Source: Rhizobium glycinendophyticum (GTDB lineage: Bacteria > Pseudomonadota > Alphaproteobacteria > Rhizobiales > Rhizobiaceae). Taken from it: a stretch of 64,000 nucleotides of DNA. The stretch lies in assembly GCF_006443685.1 (NCBI RefSeq), contig NZ_VFYP01000001.1, positions 2,542,001-2,606,000 of the forward strand, written 5' to 3'. A program made the translations under genes and the position numbers. Shown here in pieces: positions 35,091 through 44,493 of the stretch (positions within the stretch are counted from its first letter, which is position 1; the number at the start of each line of letters is the position of its first letter). The notes beneath the pieces are model-generated. The model had not been told where the DNA came from and ran no database searches. It saw nothing but the letters and a program-made list of their open reading frames with translations.

Positions 35091-36023
35091 ATGAAGGTTT
35101 TCGCAGGTAATTCGAACCGGCAACTGGCCGAAGCGATCTGCTCCTATCTCAACGTACCACTCGGCAAGGCCAGCGTCCGCCGTTTCGCAGACCAGGAAAT
35201 CTTCGTCGAAATTCAGGAAAACGTCCGCGGTGAGGACGTCTTCGTCGTCCAATCGACGTCGTTTCCGACGAACGACCACCTGATGGAACTGCTGATCATG
35301 ATCGACGCTTTCCGTCGATCCTCGGCACGCCGCATCACGGCGGTCCTTCCGTATTTCGGCTATGCCCGCCAGGACCGCAAACCCGGTCCGCGCACGCCGA
35401 TTTCGGCCAAGCTTGTCGCCAACCTGATCACCGAGGCCGGTGCAGACCGCGTATTGACGCTCGACCTGCATGCCGGCCAGATCCAGGGCTTCTTCGACAT
35501 TCCGACCGACAATCTCTATGCCGTGCCGCTTCTCGCCCGCGACATCAAGGAACACTACGACCGGAACAACGTCATGGTCGTCTCGCCTGACGTCGGCGGC
35601 GTGGTGCGTGCCCGTTCGCTCGCGAAACGGCTCGACTGTCTGCTCGCCATCGTCGACAAGCGCCGCGACCGTCCCGGCGAATCCGAAGTCATGAACGTCA
35701 TCGGCGACGTCTCGGGCAAGGACTGCATCCTGATCGACGACATCGTGGATTCCGGCGGCACACTCTGCAATGCCGCTGAAGCCCTGCTGAAGCACGGCGC
35801 CACCAGTGTCACAGCCTATATCACCCATGGCGTTCTCTCGGGCGGTGCCGTAACCCGTGTCACATCGTCGAAGCTGCGCGAGCTTGTCATCACCGACTCG
35901 ATCCAGCCGACCACGGCGGTGCTCTCCGCGCACAATATTCGCGTCCTCTCCACGTCGACCTTGCTCGGCGAAGCGATCAACCGGACGAGCGCGGAAGAGT
36001 CGGTTTCGAGCCTGTTCGACTAA
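35091..36023 (+). CDS. prs: Ribose-phosphate pyrophosphokinase
   Basis: A 310-residue enzyme making PRPP from ribose 5-phosphate and ATP, for purine, pyrimidine, His, Trp and NAD synthesis. Landmarks: [16 protein letters not shown] at the start, the [16 protein letters not shown] active-site loop, [12 protein letters not shown] (catalytic His/Arg flap region), [14 protein letters not shown] and the PRPP-binding loop [20 protein letters not shown] 35091 is chosen by the family start; a longer frame to 35010 lacks any family similarity. Monocistronic as far as seen. Confidence 0.97.
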   Translation: MKVFAGNSNRQLAEAICSYLNVPLGKASVRRFADQEIFVEIQENVRGEDVFVVQSTSFPTNDHLMELLIMIDAFRRSSARRITAVLPYFGYARQDRKPGPRTPISAKLVANLITEAGADRVLTLDLHAGQIQGFFDIPTDNLYAVPLLARDIKEHYDRNNVMVVSPDVGGVVRARSLAKRLDCLLAIVDKRRDRPGESEVMNVIGDVSGKDCILIDDIVDSGGTLCNAAEALLKHGATSVTAYITHGVLSGGAVTRVTSSKLRELVITDSIQPTTAVLSAHNIRVLSTSTLLGEAINRTSAEESVSSLFD

Positions 36024-36160
36024 GGTTCGGAGCCGCCGGCCCGTTTTAATAATGTTCGAAGAAACTTTGGAATCCGTGTGATAATGCCGTTTGCTGCCGG
36101 CTGATACTTCTTGTATCTTCCGGGCCGTGGAAAACTGCTTAGGTTTTCCTGCCCTCCAGT

Positions 36161-37030
36161 ATGACGCATTATTTCATGTCTTTGTCGGTCGACACCCTAC
36201 TTGCAAGCCCTCACCTCCACGCGGCGATCAGGGCTCAGTCCGCAGCCTTGCTCGCAGTCCATGAGGAGGCGCCCCGGCTCGCCTCCGTCTTCGGCACGCA
36301 GCAGCGCTGGTTGCTGGGGCATCTCGCCATGGCTCTCTATTTTAAAGAGGTGGCATCCGGGGCAAGTGTCCCCGCGATATTCCTTGCGCGCTTTTTCGAG
36401 CAGGTCCGTCAGTTCGAAATCTCGAGCGTCAACACCGCAGATGCCTTCATGAAGGAAATGCTCGTCTACGGCATGGCCGTCCAGACGAATTCCGACGACA
36501 AGCGCAATCGGCCGGTCGCCCCCTCGCCGCCCACGATCGCGGGCGTCTACCGCTGGACATGGATCCACCTGCGCAGCCTGGACGCGATCGACGACGGCAA
36601 CCGGTTGAGCACCTTCGAACAAGACGAAAGCCTGCTGGCCCGCCTCCACCCCTCCATTACCGCCCGCTTCATGGTGAGCCCGGCCATCCGCACCCCACCT
36701 CAGACCTGGTCTCTGTTCACCTGGCTGAACAATGGCGGCATTGTTATGGACTGGCTGCTGGCCGGCATCGATCCTGCCGACCCCTCCGTCGAGCGGGTGC
36801 GCACGCAGGTCCGCTCGGTTCCCCAGATGGCGGAATACTTCCGCCTCTCTCGCACCCACCTGAACCGCAAGCTGCGCGAGGCCGAAGCGCTGGGCAGCAT
36901 CGGCTGGGAGGGGGCAAGGGGTCGCTCGGTGATGTGGGTATCCCGCCAGTTCCGCGAGGAATATGCCAGCTCCCAGGCCGCTAAGCTCGCCATCATCGAC
37001 GAGGCCTGCGAAGAAATCGGCCTACGCTGA
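36161..37030 (+). CDS. Uncharacterised protein with a possible C-terminal winged helix
   Basis: A 289-residue protein I do not recognise. It is soluble, with helix-rich N-terminal two thirds. Near residues 215-255 the segment VPQMAEYFRLSRTHLNRKLR followed by EAEALGSIGWEG and a basic RGRSVMWVSRQFREEY resembles a helix-turn-helix plus wing, so it could be a transcription factor. The start may be ATG 36161 or ATG 36176 (MSLSVDTLLASP). It stands alone between prs and the DUF779/aldehyde dehydrogenase group; codon use is like the neighbours. Confidence 0.7.
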   Translation: MTHYFMSLSVDTLLASPHLHAAIRAQSAALLAVHEEAPRLASVFGTQQRWLLGHLAMALYFKEVASGASVPAIFLARFFEQVRQFEISSVNTADAFMKEMLVYGMAVQTNSDDKRNRPVAPSPPTIAGVYRWTWIHLRSLDAIDDGNRLSTFEQDESLLARLHPSITARFMVSPAIRTPPQTWSLFTWLNNGGIVMDWLLAGIDPADPSVERVRTQVRSVPQMAEYFRLSRTHLNRKLREAEALGSIGWEGARGRSVMWVSRQFREEYASSQAAKLAIIDEACEEIGLR

Positions 37031-37045
37031 TCCGGTCCCCTTGCC

Positions 37046-37423
37046 TCACGCACCCGGCAGCGGACAGGCCACGCCGCCACCGAACAAGCGCGACCGCGTT
37101 AGGAACCGCCGCTCCCGCCCATTGTCGAGCGAAAACATCCCGCCCCTGCCCGGCACTACGTCGATGATCAGTTGCGTATGCGCCCAGACGGCATACTGGC
37201 TGCCGCTGATATAGAACGGCACGCCGCCGATCTCCCCGAGCTTCACATCCGTCTCCCCCACCCGGTAGTCGCTCGCCGGATAACACATCGGCGAAGACCC
37301 GTCGCAGCATCCGCCGGACTGATGGAAGAGTATCTCGGGGTGATCCCGTTTGATTTCGGCGAGAAACGCGAGTGCGGCTTCGGTCGCGATGACGCGGGGT
37401 TCCGCGGTGTCTGTATTCATCAA
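37046..37423 (-). CDS. DUF779 family protein
   Basis: A 125-residue protein of the DUF779 family: LFHQSGGCCDGSSPMCYPAS (three cysteines, likely a metal or redox site), YRVGETDVKLGEIGGVPFYI and WAHTQLIIDVVPGRGG, FSLDNGRERRFLTRSR. DUF779 genes are repeatedly found beside ExaC/AldA-type aldehyde dehydrogenases with an AcoR-like regulator, exactly as here. The role is unknown; a chaperone or metal-binding partner of the dehydrogenase is conceivable. The start is ATG 37423 or 37420. Confidence 0.85.
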   Translation of the reverse strand: MMNTDTAEPRVIATEAALAFLAEIKRDHPEILFHQSGGCCDGSSPMCYPASDYRVGETDVKLGEIGGVPFYISGSQYAVWAHTQLIIDVVPGRGGMFSLDNGRERRFLTRSRLFGGGVACPLPGA

Positions 37424-37442
37424 GCTTCCTCCAGCAGGCCCG

Positions 37443-37588
37443 CTAAATCTGTCGAGGTTCGTGGCTGGAGGAGGCGAAAACGGTCATGTTCGAGAACCGG
37501 AGCGGAGCGTACTTGACGTACGTGAGCACCGGAAGCGCAGGACATGAGCGTTTGCAGCCCCTCCAGACACGAAGATCGGCGGATTTAG
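37443..37588. repeat. 146-bp imperfect palindrome (RIME-like intergenic element)
   Basis: CTAAATC (37443-37449) and GATTTAG (37582-37588) bound a nested imperfect inverted repeat. Further inside, CTGGAGG pairs with CCTCCAG, and the AAACGGTCATG-type arm pairs with CATGAGCGTTT, leaving a CGTAC-rich centre. Rhizobial genomes carry mosaic palindromic repeats (RIME type) of this size; identity with a named family is not proven. The right end overlaps the aldehyde dehydrogenase stop codon (37585-37587), so it could end or protect that transcript. Confidence 0.6.
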
Positions 37589-39099
37589 AAGAAGCCGAGC
37601 GCCTTCGGGCTGTAGCTAACCAGCATGTTCTTCGTCTGCTGGTAATGGTCGAGCATCATCTTGTGCGTTTCGCGACCGATGCCCGACTGCTTGTAACCGC
37701 CGAAAGCCGCATGGGCCGGATAGGCGTGGTAGCAATTCGTCCAAACGCGCCCGGCCTGGATATTGCGGCCGAAGTTGTAGCAGGTATTGGCATCGCGGCT
37801 CCACACGCCGGCACCCAGGCCATAAAGCGTGTCATTGGCGATTTCCAGCGCTTCCGCCTCGTTCTTGAAGGTCGTGACAGAAACGACCGGCCCAAAGATC
37901 TCCTCCTGGAATACCCGCATCTTGTTATGCCCCCGGAACACCGTCGGCTTAACATAATAGCCGCCGGCCAGATCGCCCGAGAGCATGTTGCGCTCGCCGC
38001 CGATCAGCACCTCGGCACCTTCCTGGCGACCGATATCCATGTAGGACAGAATCTTTTCCAGCTGCTCGGAGGAGGCCTGCGCGCCGATCATGGTCGTCAT
38101 GTCGAGCGGGTCACCCTGCTTGATCGCGGCAACACGCTTCAGCGCCTTTTCCATGAAGCGGTCGTAGATCTTCTCATGCACCAGCGCGCGGCTCGGGCAG
38201 GTGCAGACTTCGCCCTGGTTGAGCGCGAACATCGCAAACCCCTCGAGCGCCTTGTCCAGATAATCATCGTCCTCTCGCATGACATCTTCAAAGAAGATGT
38301 TCGGCGACTTGCCACCCAGTTCCAGCGTTACCGGGATCAAGTTCTGGCTGGCATATTGCATGATCAGCCGACCAGTCGACGTCTCGCCGGTAAAGGCAAT
38401 CTTGGCGATACGCGGGCTGGTGGCCAGCGGCTTGCCGGCTTCGAGGCCAAACCCGTTGACGATGTTGAGCACGCCCGCCGGAAGAAGGTCTGCGATCAGC
38501 TCTGCGAGAACCAGGATCGAGGCTGGTGTCTGTTCGGCTGGCTTCAGCACCACGCAATTGCCGGCGGCCAGTGCTGGCGCCACCTTCCAGGCGGCCATCA
38601 GGATCGGGAAATTCCACGGAATGATCTGGCCGACGACGCCGAGCGGCTCGTGGAAGTGATAGGCGATCGTGTCGTGGTCGACTTCGCCAATCGAGCCTTC
38701 CTGGGCACGAATGCAGGCGGCGAAATAACGGAAGTGGTCGATGGCGAGCGGAATGTCGGCCGCCATGGTCTCGCGCAGCGGCTTGCCGTTGTCCCAGGTT
38801 TCAGCCCGCGCCAGGAGTTCGAGATTGTCCTCCATGCGCTGCGCAACCTTCATCAGGATGTTCGAGCGCTCGGTGGTCGAGGTGCGGCCCCACTTGTCCT
38901 TGGCGGCATGGGCGGCATCGAGAGCAAGATTGATGTCATGCTCATCGGAACGTGCCACGTCGCATAGCTTGCCGCCGGTAACGGGCGTGGTGTTCTCGAA
39001 ATAGCGACCATTGACCGGCTCGCGCCATTGGCCGCCGATGAAATTGCCATATCTCAGCTTGTATGGCGATGCGGCAATCGTCTGGACCTGAATGTTCAT
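37585..39099 (-). CDS. NAD-dependent aldehyde dehydrogenase (ExaC/AldA-like)
   Basis: A 504-residue ALDH superfamily enzyme oxidising aldehydes to acids. The catalytic Glu260 lies in [14 protein letters not shown] and the nucleophilic cysteine in [11 protein letters not shown] (Cys299/Cys301); the Rossmann motif is [12 protein letters not shown]. Length and the start [20 protein letters not shown] match the acetaldehyde/ethanol-linked ExaC branch. The gene lies downstream of a GAF-Fis regulator and upstream of DUF779 on the same strand. A GGAACCC (39123-39129) / GGGTTCC (39136-39142) inverted repeat lies just before its start and may be regulatory. Confidence 0.92.
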   Translation of the reverse strand: MNIQVQTIAASPYKLRYGNFIGGQWREPVNGRYFENTTPVTGGKLCDVARSDEHDINLALDAAHAAKDKWGRTSTTERSNILMKVAQRMEDNLELLARAETWDNGKPLRETMAADIPLAIDHFRYFAACIRAQEGSIGEVDHDTIAYHFHEPLGVVGQIIPWNFPILMAAWKVAPALAAGNCVVLKPAEQTPASILVLAELIADLLPAGVLNIVNGFGLEAGKPLATSPRIAKIAFTGETSTGRLIMQYASQNLIPVTLELGGKSPNIFFEDVMREDDDYLDKALEGFAMFALNQGEVCTCPSRALVHEKIYDRFMEKALKRVAAIKQGDPLDMTTMIGAQASSEQLEKILSYMDIGRQEGAEVLIGGERNMLSGDLAGGYYVKPTVFRGHNKMRVFQEEIFGPVVSVTTFKNEAEALEIANDTLYGLGAGVWSRDANTCYNFGRNIQAGRVWTNCYHAYPAHAAFGGYKQSGIGRETHKMMLDHYQQTKNMLVSYSPKALGFF

Positions 39100-39239
39100 G
39101 GCATTATCCTCCCTTTAGGACAGGAACCCCTCCTCGGGTTCCAATGGGAAGATGATCATCCGCTTCTGCTGCCATGAGAAGCCGCCCGAAACCGTACTGC
39201 ATTGCACTGTGTTTCAGGAATGCGACAGTGCCGGCAGGC

Positions 39240-40196
39240 CTATTGGATCTGAAATCGCTTCAGCTTGCGATGCAAGGTCGCGCGGCTGATGCCCAGCATC
39301 TGCGCGGCGAGCGAGACATTGCCCTGCGCCCGCGACAGCACCCGGCGGATGGCTGCCCGCTCCGCATCCTCCAGATCGCCGCTCGGCTCCCCGCGCGTTT
39401 CGCGAAGCGCATCCGCTGCCGGCAGGCCTTGTGCAATCATCTGGTCGTCGATCTTGAGTGCCACCCGGGCTGCCCTGGTGGCACCGAGAATGATATCGTC
39501 GCCATCGACTGCAACCAGAGCGGCAATCGTGTTCACCTGTGGCACGACGACAATGCGCGCACCGGCATAGGCGCTTCGGAACAGATTGCATTCGACGCGT
39601 GCGGCCGCATCCCGAACAGCCTGCGAAAGGACAGCGAGCGTCATATCATTGACATCGTTGCGGCATGTGGAAACGTCCAGCGCCGCCGTCACCCGGCCGA
39701 GATGGTCGCGGATTGGCGCCGTGGCGCAGGAGAGCCCGATATTGGCACTCATGAAATGTTGGTCGCGGTGGATGATGACGGCCCGCTCGTCGGCAAGCGC
39801 CGTACCGATCCCATTGGTGCCGGCGCTCGCCTCGCTCCAGACATTCTGCTGCCAGAGCCCGAGCCGGTGAAAATCGGAATCGTCGCCGGGCGCCCCACGC
39901 CGGTCCACAACGATGCCCTCGGCATCGGCAAGCACGATGCAGCAGCCCGAACGGCCAATCATCTGGTACAGCCGGTCGACCTCATCGGTCGCATTGCCGA
40001 TCAGCCGTTCCATCTTCTGTCGAGCTTCTCGAAAGCGGGCCTCTTCGACCTGCACCGGCTTGGCGCCGGCCTCCGGCTGAAGGCGATAGAGATTGAGGCA
40101 GCGGCTCCACGAGGCGGCAACCGGCGACATCACGGCGGCAGACGCCTGGCGTGCCGTCGAATAGACCAGGTCCGAATGGCTGAGTTCCTGCGGCAT
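39240..40196 (-). CDS. GAF-Fis regulator (AcoR-like, without AAA+ domain)
   Basis: A 318-residue regulator: N-terminal segment and GAF domain (about 20-180, with GRSGCCIVLADAEGIVVDRR and SAGTNGIGTALADERAVIIH, the AcoR signature) and a C-terminal Fis-type helix-turn-helix (AAIRRVLSRAQGNVSLAAQM, LGISRATLHRKLKR). The central sigma-54-interacting AAA+ domain of AcoR is missing, so it should work at sigma-70 promoters. ATG 40196 (MPQELSHSDL) is the likely start; an open frame to 40298 adds 34 unrelated residues. It probably controls the aldehyde dehydrogenase/DUF779 genes. Confidence 0.85.
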   Translation of the reverse strand: MPQELSHSDLVYSTARQASAAVMSPVAASWSRCLNLYRLQPEAGAKPVQVEEARFREARQKMERLIGNATDEVDRLYQMIGRSGCCIVLADAEGIVVDRRGAPGDDSDFHRLGLWQQNVWSEASAGTNGIGTALADERAVIIHRDQHFMSANIGLSCATAPIRDHLGRVTAALDVSTCRNDVNDMTLAVLSQAVRDAAARVECNLFRSAYAGARIVVVPQVNTIAALVAVDGDDIILGATRAARVALKIDDQMIAQGLPAADALRETRGEPSGDLEDAERAAIRRVLSRAQGNVSLAAQMLGISRATLHRKLKRFQIQ

Positions 40197-40352
40197 CGGC
40201 TCCTCCCAAAGCGCGTCGCGTAAGTATGCGCCTTCCGCACGCGCATGCAATCCGTACAAGCCTGTGGCAATTGGTACCCGTGTGATTTCGCCTGACACGA
40301 GTGTCGCAGATTTGCGACACGGCCAATCGCCCCCCCTTCATGCCCGACAAAC

Positions 40353-40381
40353 CTTGCTATTGCGCATCATCTGGTCTATAG
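40353..40381 (+). promoter_or_regulatory. Predicted rplY promoter
   Basis: CTTGCT (40353-40358) and CTATAG (40376-40381) separated by 17 bp, a very good match. Initiation near 40388 leaves a leader of about 110 nt before rplY. The 303-bp gap 40197-40499 otherwise contains only the divergent regulator's upstream DNA. Confidence 0.7.
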
Positions 40382-40499
40382 GCGCCCGATCCGCGCAGAC
40401 ACCCTTGGAGGCAATGCGGATGGGGCCGGCAACGGTCTCCGGTCCTGGTACTCGCTGTATGCACCGCCAGGGCTCTCCAGTAACTTGAAAGGTAAAGCC

Positions 40500-41093
40500 A
40501 TGAGCCACGCTTCTTACGAGCTCAAGGCCGTAGCACGCGAACGGGTAGGTAAGGGGTCCTCCCGCGAACTTCGCCGCAACGGTTTGATTCCCGCTGTCAT
40601 CTATGGTGACAAGCAGGCCCCGATTTCGATCTCGATCAACACCAACGAGATCACCAAGCGCATCCATGCCGGCGGTTTCCTGACCACCGTTGCCGTCATC
40701 GACGTCAACGGCGAAAAGATCCGCGTTCTGCCGAAGGACTACCAGCTCGATCCGGTTCGTGACTTCACGATGCACATCGACTTCCTTCGCGTCTCGGCCA
40801 ACAGCCAGGTTTCGGTCCAGGTTCCGGTTCACTTCGTCAACGAAGAGAAGTCCGCCATCAAGACCGGCGCCGTTCTCAATATCGTTCGTCACGAAGTTGA
40901 ACTGCACTGCCCGGCTTCCGACATTCCGGAATTCATCACGGTTGATCTCGCTGGCCTCAAGGTCGGCGACAGCGTGCATATCTCGGCTGTCAAGCTTCCG
41001 GCTGGCGTCACACCGGTCATCGATCGCGATTTCACCATCGCCACGATCGTTGCTCCGGCCGGCGGCATGGAAGAAGAAGCTGCCGAAGCCTGA
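40500..41093 (+). CDS. rplY: 50S ribosomal protein L25/general stress protein Ctc
   Basis: A 197-residue two-domain bL25 protein: the L25 N-terminal domain (about 6-95, [20 protein letters not shown], then [17 protein letters not shown]) that binds 5S rRNA and the C-terminal TL5 domain (about 100-185, [20 protein letters not shown]). An acidic tail (MEEEAAEA) closes it. ATG 40500 gives [10 protein letters not shown]; an ATG 15 nt upstream is less likely. In most rhizobia rplY is followed at once by pth; here two genes are inserted. Confidence 0.95.
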   Translation: MSHASYELKAVARERVGKGSSRELRRNGLIPAVIYGDKQAPISISINTNEITKRIHAGGFLTTVAVIDVNGEKIRVLPKDYQLDPVRDFTMHIDFLRVSANSQVSVQVPVHFVNEEKSAIKTGAVLNIVRHEVELHCPASDIPEFITVDLAGLKVGDSVHISAVKLPAGVTPVIDRDFTIATIVAPAGGMEEEAAEA

Positions 41094-41118
41094 TCTTCGA
41101 GACAGCGCAAAAATTGAG

Positions 41119-41147
41119 AACCCACCCCTGCGAAGGGGTGGGTTTTT
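41119..41147 (+). terminator. Rho-independent terminator after rplY
   Basis: An 11-bp stem AACCCACCCCT (41119-41129) / AGGGGTGGGTT (41134-41144) with loop GCGA and a run of Ts to 41147. It ends the rplY message, so the following genes need their own promoter. Confidence 0.95.
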
Positions 41148-41297
41148 CATTTGTTTCTCCTGAAACCACGGCAAATGTCACAGCTTTCCTTAGGCAGATT
41201 TAAACGGTTTTATGAAACCGTGCCTGCTCAATCTTTGCGCGAGGGAGCCCGTGATGATCATGCCGCACCGTCGGAACCCGGTTGAGCCGGGACCTCG

Positions 41298-43676
41298 ATG
41301 ACTCGGTCGGTCGAGAGCCGCTTCCTTGCCATTGTCGCGACCACGATCTTCATCCTGGTCGTGCCGCTCTTCGGTCTGTTCCTGTCTCTGGCCACAGACC
41401 GGGCCACGCGTGAGTTGCAGCAGAATCTCGATGTCGTCATTGCCGCCAATGCGCAGGCGCTTGCGAAGCCCCTCTGGGATTTTGACCGCGAAAGCGTCGA
41501 ACAGATCACCGCCACGATCGTCTCCAATGGCATGATCAGTCGGGTCACCGTCAAAGACCTCTCGGGTGACATCGCCGTCTCCATGCCAGCGCTACCGCGT
41601 TGGCCGAAGAACGGTCTGGAGACGATCAGCCGCGAAATCTACTATCGCGCGATGGAAGGTCCGAAGCTCGTCGGCACCATCACCCTGTATTATAGCCGCA
41701 TCGGCATGTTCAACTCTCTGCGCCAGGCGGAAGCGCTGCTGATCGGCATCTTCATGCTGGCTGTCATCGGCGTGGTGGGTGCCGCCATCATAGGCAACCG
41801 CGTCATGGTGATGAAGCCGCTCCTGAAGCTGACCGCCGCCATTGAGGCGACCCGCCAGCTCGGCTCGCGCCACCATGTCGACTGGCAGTCCAACGACGAA
41901 ATAGGCCGCCTCGCCCGCAGCTTCAACGCCATGCAGATCAAGCTGGAGCAGGAAGAAAGCGAATTGAAGCTCGCCCATCGCCGCTCGACCGATATCTACA
42001 ACACGACCCCGGCAATGCTCTTCTCGCTCGACGAGGAAGACCGGATCACCGGCGTCAGCGACTACTGGCTGGTTGCGACCGGTTACCGGCGTCACGAAAT
42101 CGTCGGGCGACGCTTCATAGAACTCGTACCGCCGGCAGCACAGGACGCCTATATCGACCGCAAGAAGACCCGCTCCATCGCCGGCGTCCTGGAAGCAACA
42201 ACACAGTTCGTCTGCGCCGATGGCAGCATCATGGATGTGCTGATCGCCGAGGCCCGTCGCGACCCGGAAGGCAATACCGAGGCCCTGTCCCTGAGCGTCA
42301 TGACCGATGTCACCGCACTCAAGCAGTCGGAGGAGCGCAATCACCGCCAGGCGATTACCGACCACCTGACGGGGCTGTGCAATCGCCAGGGCTTCGAAAG
42401 CGCCCTTGACCTTGAGATCCGGGCGACAGATGCAGCGGCAGAAGAACTGGCCTGCATCTTCGTCGACCTCGACCGCTTCAAGTGGATCAACGACAATCTC
42501 GGCCATCAGGCCGGCGACCAGGTGCTGCGCAACTTCGTTGCCCGCATGGGCGATCTGGTCCCGCAGGGCGCGACCGCCGCCCGCCTCGGCGGCGACGAGT
42601 TCGCCATTCTCGTACGCGCATCCGCTGTCGAGCCCCTCGCCCACACGCTTGCCCGCAACCTCTGCGACATCTTCATCGACCCGATGGTGATCGACGGCAC
42701 GAGCGTGCGCCTCAGCGCCAGCATCGGCATCGCCCTTTACCCGCGCCATGCCAGCAATGCCGCCGAGCTTCTGCAGAAGTCCGACATGGCGATGTACAGC
42801 AAGAAGCGCGACGGCAAGAACGGTGCCCAGCTCTATGATCCACAATTGCAGGACCACACGCGCCAGCGCGCCGAAATCGAGCACGACATCGAGGAGGGGC
42901 TCGCCAACGACTGGTTCGACGCCTTCTTCCAGCCGATCGTCGAGATCCAGAGCGGGCGCGTGATGGGTTATGAAGCGCTGATGCGCCTCGTCCATCCGCA
43001 ACGTGGCATTCTGGCCCCCGCCCCGCTGATTGCAGTGGCTGAAGAAAACGGCGCTATCACCAGGCTCGGCGGTCAGGTTCTCGAAAAGGCATTGGCCAAT
43101 CTCGCCCGCCTCAGCGAAGCAACCGGCGATCAAGACCTTTATCTCGCGGTCAATTTCTCGCCGCTGCAGTTCGATCCGTCCCTGCCTGTCCGCTTGGCAG
43201 CACTGACCACGGAATACGGCATCGCGCCGAGGCGCATCGTCATCGAGATCACAGAGGCGACGCTGCTGCACGACAACCCGCAGATCCTGACCATCCTCGA
43301 CGAGTTCAACCGCTTCGGCTACCGCCTGGCCCTCGACGACTTCGGCACGGGTTACTCCTCGCTGAGCTACCTCAACCGCTTCCCCGTCGACATCGTCAAG
43401 ATCGACCAGTCCTTCATCCGGGCGCTTGCCGACGAGAACCCGGAATTACGCCACAAGAGCCGCATGCTCGTCGAAGGCATCACCGCCATCTCCCACAAGA
43501 TGGAATGCACCGTGGTGGCCGAGGGCATCGAGACGGACGAACAACGCCAGATCCTAGCCGATTTTGGCGTCGACTATGGCCAGGGCTATCTATTTGCCCG
43601 GCCCCAGGCGGTCACCACACTGATGGCCGACGCCTCCATGCAACTGGCCCGCAGCCGCAAGGTCTCGGCGGGCTGA
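41298..43676 (+). CDS. Membrane GGDEF-EAL cyclic-di-GMP protein with PAS domain
   Basis: A 792-residue protein: a transmembrane helix near 9-30, a sensory region of about 110 residues, a second helix near 145-165, HAMP (about 165-220), PAS (about 230-345), GGDEF (about 355-510) and EAL (about 530-785). The cyclase active site is intact (RLGGDEF near 431) but the inhibitory RxxD site before it is absent. The EAL motif is YEALMRL near 558, with DDFGTGYSSL and IKIDQSF-like VKIDQSFIRAL also present, so both activities may be retained. It lies between rplY and pth and is closely followed by a binding-protein gene. Confidence 0.93.
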   Translation: MTRSVESRFLAIVATTIFILVVPLFGLFLSLATDRATRELQQNLDVVIAANAQALAKPLWDFDRESVEQITATIVSNGMISRVTVKDLSGDIAVSMPALPRWPKNGLETISREIYYRAMEGPKLVGTITLYYSRIGMFNSLRQAEALLIGIFMLAVIGVVGAAIIGNRVMVMKPLLKLTAAIEATRQLGSRHHVDWQSNDEIGRLARSFNAMQIKLEQEESELKLAHRRSTDIYNTTPAMLFSLDEEDRITGVSDYWLVATGYRRHEIVGRRFIELVPPAAQDAYIDRKKTRSIAGVLEATTQFVCADGSIMDVLIAEARRDPEGNTEALSLSVMTDVTALKQSEERNHRQAITDHLTGLCNRQGFESALDLEIRATDAAAEELACIFVDLDRFKWINDNLGHQAGDQVLRNFVARMGDLVPQGATAARLGGDEFAILVRASAVEPLAHTLARNLCDIFIDPMVIDGTSVRLSASIGIALYPRHASNAAELLQKSDMAMYSKKRDGKNGAQLYDPQLQDHTRQRAEIEHDIEEGLANDWFDAFFQPIVEIQSGRVMGYEALMRLVHPQRGILAPAPLIAVAEENGAITRLGGQVLEKALANLARLSEATGDQDLYLAVNFSPLQFDPSLPVRLAALTTEYGIAPRRIVIEITEATLLHDNPQILTILDEFNRFGYRLALDDFGTGYSSLSYLNRFPVDIVKIDQSFIRALADENPELRHKSRMLVEGITAISHKMECTVVAEGIETDEQRQILADFGVDYGQGYLFARPQAVTTLMADASMQLARSRKVSAG

Positions 43677-43700
43677 CAGCCACTGAAAGAGGGAACCGCA

Positions 43701-44441
43701 ATGAAAGTGCTCACCATCATGCTTTCACTTGCGGCGGCCCCGGTTGCCGCCGCAGAAGCCGTTCATTTCACCACCGAGGACTACCCGCCCTATAACTTCC
43801 GCCAGGGCAGCGAGATCAAGGGGGCCGGCTATGAGCAGGTCCTGCTGATGATGAAGCAGATCGGCGTGCCCTATTCGATCGACATGATGCCCTGGGCTCG
43901 CGCCATCGCGCTCGCCGAGACCACGCCGATGCACTGCGTCTTCACCACCGCCCATATCCCGGAGCGCAACGGCCATTTCCAATGGGTGGAGCCCCTCGCC
44001 ATTGGCCGCAACCTGATGGTCGGCCGAAAGGGCGGCGGCGTGAACGTCAAGAACATTGAGGAAGCCAAGGCTTTTACCGTCGGCACCCAGCGCGACGACT
44101 ATACCGAGACACTGCTTAAGGAGCAGGGATTCCCGAAGATTGACCTTGCCAGCGACATCAAACTGAACCTGAAAAAGCTCGAAAGCGGCCGCATCGACCT
44201 GATGCCGCTGGACGAGCAGCATTACATCGCGCTCGAGCAGGCCGGCGAGCCCGTCGAGGTCAAGTTCGTCTTCACCGAGCAGACCTTCTCGATTGCCTGC
44301 CACCCGGACTTCCCCGAGGATCTGCGGCTGAGAATGCAGGCAGCGCTCGACGCCCTGATCGCCGACGGCACTCAGGCGAAGATCCTCGCCAGCTACGGCC
44401 TCGACAAGGCAGAACTGCCGGAAGTGGCGGCCAACCCTTGA
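43701..44441 (+). CDS. Periplasmic amino-acid-type solute-binding protein
   Basis: A 246-residue PBP2-fold protein with a signal peptide (MKVLTIMLSLAAAPVAAAEA). It opens with VHFTTEDYPPYNFRQGSEIK, and IDMMPWARAIALAETTPMHC carries the typical tyrosine/acidic ligand region; FTVGTQRDDYTETLL is the lobe-2 ligand motif. No permease or ATPase gene adjoins it, so it may signal to the GGDEF-EAL sensor 24 bp upstream rather than feed a transporter; that is inference from position. ATG 43701 follows GAGGGAACCGCA. Confidence 0.85.
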   Translation: MKVLTIMLSLAAAPVAAAEAVHFTTEDYPPYNFRQGSEIKGAGYEQVLLMMKQIGVPYSIDMMPWARAIALAETTPMHCVFTTAHIPERNGHFQWVEPLAIGRNLMVGRKGGGVNVKNIEEAKAFTVGTQRDDYTETLLKEQGFPKIDLASDIKLNLKKLESGRIDLMPLDEQHYIALEQAGEPVEVKFVFTEQTFSIACHPDFPEDLRLRMQAALDALIADGTQAKILASYGLDKAELPEVAANP

Positions 44442-44493
44442 CATCGGCCCCGTTTCGCGGTGGGAAAACCCGAGACTATAAACGGGACACACG

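Noticed and set aside
39100..39239. A sigma-54 promoter for the aldehyde dehydrogenase
   Set aside because: No GG-N10-GC element at correct spacing was found, and the adjacent regulator lacks the AAA+ domain.
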